DNA of 64,000 nucleotides from Deltaproteobacteria bacterium UBA6601. Its GTDB lineage: Bacteria; Myxococcota_A; UBA796; UBA9615. The notes beneath the pieces were generated by a model. The model worked only from the letters and a program-made list of their open reading frames with translations, was not told where the DNA came from and ran no database searches. The stretch covers positions 33,920 through 97,919 of the forward strand of contig DJIF01000127.1 in NCBI GenBank assembly GCA_002433485.1, read 5' to 3'. The position numbers were made by a program, and so were the translations under genes. How positions within the stretch are numbered: position 1 is the first letter of the stretch; each line of letters opens with the position of its first letter. This document shows, piece by piece, positions 60,658 to 64,000 of this stretch.

Positions 60658-63594
60658 CTGAAGATAGATGCACCAGCCCAGCTCGCAGTCCGCTACAGAA
60701 CAGCTCTTGTCTTGCTGCTCGGAGTGCTGCTGTATCTGCCTTCGTTAGGCCTCGGTTTCATGGCCGATGATTGGTTTCATCTGGCCCTCATCGAAGAGCT
60801 TGCCTTTATGCCAGAGCGGGCAGACTGGGACCTGTTCTCCTTTGTCACCAGGTCCGAAGATGCTGTTTTCACTCCGTGGTGGGCCAGTGACTCCTTTACT
60901 GCTGCTTTCTTTCGGCCTCTCGCTGCCCTCAGTCACCACCTCGACCATCACATCTTCGGTCGCTGGGCCCCAGGCCACCATCTCACCTCTCTGTTCTTGT
61001 GGGGACTCCTATTGGTGGCGGTGATGGCCTTCTTTAACACCCTTGCTCGTGACTCGGGTCGAGGGCCTCTGGTGGTGTTGCTGGCCGGGGTCTTCTACGC
61101 AGTCGATGATGCGCACGCCTGGAACGTCAGTTGGCTGTCGAACCGCAACGCGTTGCTCTGCGTGCTGTTTTCGCTGCTGTCGTTGTGGTTCCACCACCGC
61201 GGTCGTCGTGACGGCAATCTTTTGCTGCTGCTGAGCTCCAGCCTGCTGTTTGTGGTGGCCCTGCTCGGTGGTGAGGCTGCCATTGCTTTGCTTATGTGGC
61301 TGATTGCCTACGAGCTGGTTCTGGGCGAAGGTGGACTGCGGATTCGACTGTGTGCTCTCGCGCCGGTCGTGTTGATTTCGCTGGCCTACCTGTTGGCGTG
61401 GAGTCACTTTGGCTTCGGTGCCAGCGGCTCAGACCTCTATGTGAGTCCCTTTGACCGTCCCCTGGCCTTTGTCGGCGAAGCGGCCATCGAGCGCATTCCG
61501 CTGCTTATCATGGCGATGTTTTGGCCTATCCCCGCAGAACTGAGCTTCCTGTTTCCTGAGCAGGCGCTGCTTGTCCGCTGTTTGGCCTGGGTCTGCGCTC
61601 TGCTGGTTGCTGCGCTGCTGGTGCCGCTTTTGCGTCGCGATCCTGTCGCTCGCTTTCTTGCTGTCGGGGGGCTGCTGTCACTGCTTCCCATGGCCGGGAC
61701 CTTTGCCCACAACCGCCTGCTGCTGTTCGCTACTGTGGCTAGTTCCTGGCTGGTTGCCGTGGGACTGCTCGATTGGCTGAGCAGGGCCCGTAGGAAGGCT
61801 GAGGGGCGGCGTTGGTCAGCTACCGCTCGTCTCGGAGCGCTGCTCGCTTTCCTGGTGGCTGTGGTGCACGGCCCTGGTGCTATCGCTGGTTCGTTGCTGG
61901 CTCAGCACATGCTCAACCAGTTGGCTGAGAGTGGTCACTCCTATGCCCTTGAAGCAGAACTTCCCGAGTTGGAGGGTGCCAGGGCATTTACCCTCAACAG
62001 CATCGATCCCATCAGTCCCACTTACCTGCCCTTGATTCGAGGATTGGAGGTGGGCTCTGTGCCAGAGGCATATGCCTCTCTGTCCGTCGTTCCTGGTGAT
62101 CAGTTGATGACCCGCACTGGCGAGCGAAGTTTTCGTCTTGAGGCCGGTCGCCCAGGTTATTTGCGTACCGCCTGGGAAGGCCTGTTCAGGGCTCAGCAGC
62201 AGCCCGTTGCAGGGGAGCAGTTTGCCCGGGGCGAATTTGTGGTTCGGGCCGTGCGGGTGGAGCAGGGGGAGCTTTTGGAGATTGAGGTCGAGCTGGCGCG
62301 ATCGCTAGATGATCCACGGACGGTTCTGTTGGCTTGGGATGGTCAGCGGATGGCCCGAATCCAGCCTCCACCGATTGGCGCTTGCCGGCGCCTTCCCCTG
62401 CCAGGAGGCTATGGAATCCATTTGCCCTTCCCGGCCTATCCGGCACCGGCCAAGGATTGTGCCGAGTCCGTTGGCTTTGTCGAGTCCAGCCAGTCCATCG
62501 CCCCCGCAGCTGGCTCTGCTGAAGTGGCGGGGAATGCGCCAGCTGGTAGTTCGCTTTCCGGTTCTGTAGGAGCCGGTCGGCCGGAGCCAGCTCGCAGCGT
62601 AGCAAGCGCGGAGTTGGGGCCTTGCCAGCTTGAACTCTGGGCGGAGGGAAAGTGGTCTTCGTTTCATCAACTCCAGTGTCCGCGGGACCGTTCCCTGAAC
62701 TTGTTGAGTGTTGGTGATGTGGGGCGATCGGGAGAGATCCTCACCGCCAGCGTTGCTGAGATGCAGCGCAGCTGCGCGGACGGCAGCTGCCAGCTGATGC
62801 TCATTGCTGGCGACCTGCTCTATGGTCCAGGCTCCCTTGCAGAGCAGGCCTGGAGGGGAGTCTGGGATGACGGTCTGGCGCGGGTGGGCCTCCCTGGTCT
62901 GGCGGTATTGGGCAATCATGAGTACCGCCATGAACCGGGTCCTGAACGCAAACGTGAGGTGCTGTTTGCTGCCCATGGTCGCAAGGGGCTGGCACTTCCT
63001 GCAGCTAACTATGCGGCGCGCCTGAGGATGGGGGATCAGACTCTGCTATCAGTGGCAGCGCTTGATACGGACTCGGTGGCCCTGCCTGGCGATGACAAAC
63101 CAGGTCTTGGTCTGGATGCTCTGGCTGAGGCCTGTGCGCAGCAGGCCCCGGTTGTGGTCTTAGGTCACCATCCTGCCAGCAGTCAGGGACTGCATCATAG
63201 CCACGAGGCCTGGCTGGAGCGTAAGCTACGCAGGTTGCTGGTAGAGACGGCCGCAGGTGGTTGTGAGATCCTGCTCTATGCCTCGGGGCATGACCATGAT
63301 CTGCAGGCTTACACACCGGCTTGCGAGGAGCCGGGCATGCCGGCGCAGGTGGTCTCGGGTGTGGTCGCTCGTGGTTATCGCGCGCGAGGTTCCAGCCACC
63401 TCAGCCCCTGTCCTATTCCGGGCGCTCGTTCCAGCTATCATGCCGGGCCTCGGGCGGCCGGTGGTTTCATTCGGATTGAGCTGGAGCTCGACTCTGGGGA
63501 GGCTCGAGCGGTGCTGGTGGATGTCCCTCGGCCCGGTGAGAGCGAACAACTCGACGTGCTGCGGTGGAGTTTTCCAGCACGGAAAGGACAGTGA
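60658..63594 (+). CDS. Polytopic membrane protein fused to a calcineurin-like metallophosphatase
   Basis: About 978 residues. The frame has no ATG/GTG near its start: CTG 60658 sits five bases behind GGGGGAG and gives KIDAPAQLAVRYRTALVLLLG as N-terminus, whereas TTG 60712 begins inside the first membrane helix, so CTG looks real. Residues 15-400 contain about ten membrane segments with an early acidic loop (GFMADDWFHLALIE) and AWNVSWLSNRN, as in GT-C type glycosyltransferases. A periplasmic domain follows, then a metallophosphatase (about 680-960) with GDVG, AGDLLYG, LGNHEY, LGHHPAS and SGHDHD, the ordered metal ligands. This combination is unfamiliar to me. It precedes the aldo/keto reductase by two bases. 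Confidence 0.85.
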   Translation: MKIDAPAQLAVRYRTALVLLLGVLLYLPSLGLGFMADDWFHLALIEELAFMPERADWDLFSFVTRSEDAVFTPWWASDSFTAAFFRPLAALSHHLDHHIFGRWAPGHHLTSLFLWGLLLVAVMAFFNTLARDSGRGPLVVLLAGVFYAVDDAHAWNVSWLSNRNALLCVLFSLLSLWFHHRGRRDGNLLLLLSSSLLFVVALLGGEAAIALLMWLIAYELVLGEGGLRIRLCALAPVVLISLAYLLAWSHFGFGASGSDLYVSPFDRPLAFVGEAAIERIPLLIMAMFWPIPAELSFLFPEQALLVRCLAWVCALLVAALLVPLLRRDPVARFLAVGGLLSLLPMAGTFAHNRLLLFATVASSWLVAVGLLDWLSRARRKAEGRRWSATARLGALLAFLVAVVHGPGAIAGSLLAQHMLNQLAESGHSYALEAELPELEGARAFTLNSIDPISPTYLPLIRGLEVGSVPEAYASLSVVPGDQLMTRTGERSFRLEAGRPGYLRTAWEGLFRAQQQPVAGEQFARGEFVVRAVRVEQGELLEIEVELARSLDDPRTVLLAWDGQRMARIQPPPIGACRRLPLPGGYGIHLPFPAYPAPAKDCAESVGFVESSQSIAPAAGSAEVAGNAPAGSSLSGSVGAGRPEPARSVASAELGPCQLELWAEGKWSSFHQLQCPRDRSLNLLSVGDVGRSGEILTASVAEMQRSCADGSCQLMLIAGDLLYGPGSLAEQAWRGVWDDGLARVGLPGLAVLGNHEYRHEPGPERKREVLFAAHGRKGLALPAANYAARLRMGDQTLLSVAALDTDSVALPGDDKPGLGLDALAEACAQQAPVVVLGHHPASSQGLHHSHEAWLERKLRRLLVETAAGGCEILLYASGHDHDLQAYTPACEEPGMPAQVVSGVVARGYRARGSSHLSPCPIPGARSSYHAGPRAAGGFIRIELELDSGEARAVLVDVPRPGESEQLDVLRWSFPARKGQ

Positions 63595-63596
63595 AG

Positions 63597-64000
63597 ATGG
63601 AGTACCAGAATCTTGGCGACTCAGGATTGAAGGTTAGCAGGGTGGCTCTGGGCTCTTGGCTGACCTATGGGTCGGCAGTTGAGGCGAAGGCGGCTGCAGA
63701 GTGTGTTCGAGCAGCTCTGGACGCCGGGATTGTTTTTATCGACAGCGCGGATATTTACGCTTACGGGCGAGCTGAGAGCGCTCTTGGCGAGTCTCTAGCA
63801 GGAGTCTCACGCCCTGACTACGTGCTGGCTACCAAGGCGTTCTGGCCGCTGTCCGACAACCCGAATAATCGCGGTCTTTCGCGCAAGCACCTGTTTGAGT
63901 CGGTACACGGGAGCTTGCGCCGATTGCGAACTGATTACATCGATCTTTATCAATGCCACCGCTACGACGACGAAACCCCATTGGATGAGACTGTACGGGC
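63597..64000 (+). CDS. Aldo/keto reductase (partial)
   Basis: First 134 codons of an NADPH-dependent aldo/keto reductase, cut by the window end. ATG 63597 follows AAAGGA. MEYQNLGDSGLKVSRVALGSW is the classic N-terminus. FIDSADIYAYG supplies catalytic Asp and Tyr, LATKAFW the Lys, and DLYQCHRYD the His of the tetrad. The layout suggests the Kv-beta/YghZ-like subgroup. It starts two bases after the metallophosphatase fusion and is probably co-transcribed. Substrate unknown. Confidence 0.95.
   Translation, partial: MEYQNLGDSGLKVSRVALGSWLTYGSAVEAKAAAECVRAALDAGIVFIDSADIYAYGRAESALGESLAGVSRPDYVLATKAFWPLSDNPNNRGLSRKHLFESVHGSLRRLRTDYIDLYQCHRYDDETPLDETVR

Overview
The window is a densely coding, GC-rich Gram-negative chromosome segment with no mobile element, CRISPR array or phage gene. 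Several features suggest a Myxococcota-like (former Deltaproteobacteria) bacterium: many lipoproteins (ten have a clear lipobox), acidic GDDDDS-type spacers behind lipid anchors, minor-pilin genes ending in a PilY1-like adhesin, a sigma-54 activator beside them, and an OMP_myx-like barrel in an operon with a von Willebrand lipoprotein and a TPR protein. This placement is inferred from gene content; no 16S or ribosomal protein gene is present.

Layout. 1-9.1 kb: hemW (cut by the window edge), a TPR lipoprotein, a three-gene envelope operon (vWA lipoprotein, outer-membrane barrel, periplasmic TPR protein), a chorismate mutase/DAHP synthase fusion, and a beta-helix-like protein. 9.2-13 kb: three coupled glycosyltransferases. 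13-21.2 kb: an NtrC-type regulator, a TPR lipoprotein, four prepilin-like proteins (FimT, PilV, PilW, PilX types) and PilY1. 21.3-24.4 kb: a polytopic membrane protein with spermidine-synthase-like and TPR domains. 24.6-34.8 kb: one long colinear run, pilMNOPQ, aroKB, a small lipoprotein, aroQ, accB, accC. 34.9-37.1 kb: a cytoplasmic TPR scaffold, then tRNA-Gly(CCC). 37.3-44.5 kb: a TamB-like protein and an Omp85 protein with about seven POTRA repeats. 44.6-48.8 kb (minus): an EcsC-family gene followed by tolQ, tolR, a TolA/TonB-like gene and tolB. 49-50.8 kb: a possible nuclease-fold protein and thymidine kinase. 50.8-57.5 kb: a run of envelope lipoproteins and secreted proteins (M19 dipeptidase, Asp-rich Ig-like lipoprotein, glycan-binding/beta-propeller protein). 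57.5-60.5 kb: a penicillin-acylase-family lipoprotein. 60.7-64 kb: a membrane protein fused to a metallophosphatase, and the start of an aldo/keto reductase.

How the genes fit together. Most of the window builds or services the cell envelope: type IV pilus alignment complex and secretin, minor pilins and tip adhesin, outer-membrane assembly (TamB/Omp85), the Tol trans-envelope motor, and surface polysaccharide synthesis. The metabolic genes are the shikimate pathway (DAHP synthase/chorismate mutase, AroKB, AroQ) and the first step of fatty-acid synthesis (AccBC).

No wholly new system can be demonstrated from sequence alone. The most unusual items are the membrane/metallophosphatase fusion, the seven-POTRA Omp85 next to TamB, the anomalous N-terminus of the FimT-like pilin with a sigma-54-like element inside it, the orphan beta-helix protein at the glycosyltransferase cluster, and a recurrent leaderless promoter pattern (TAnnnT followed by 6-8 bases and ATG) in front of several genes that head transcription units. 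There is no gap longer than 300 bases without a gene; the largest are 24373-24639 and 48821-49002.
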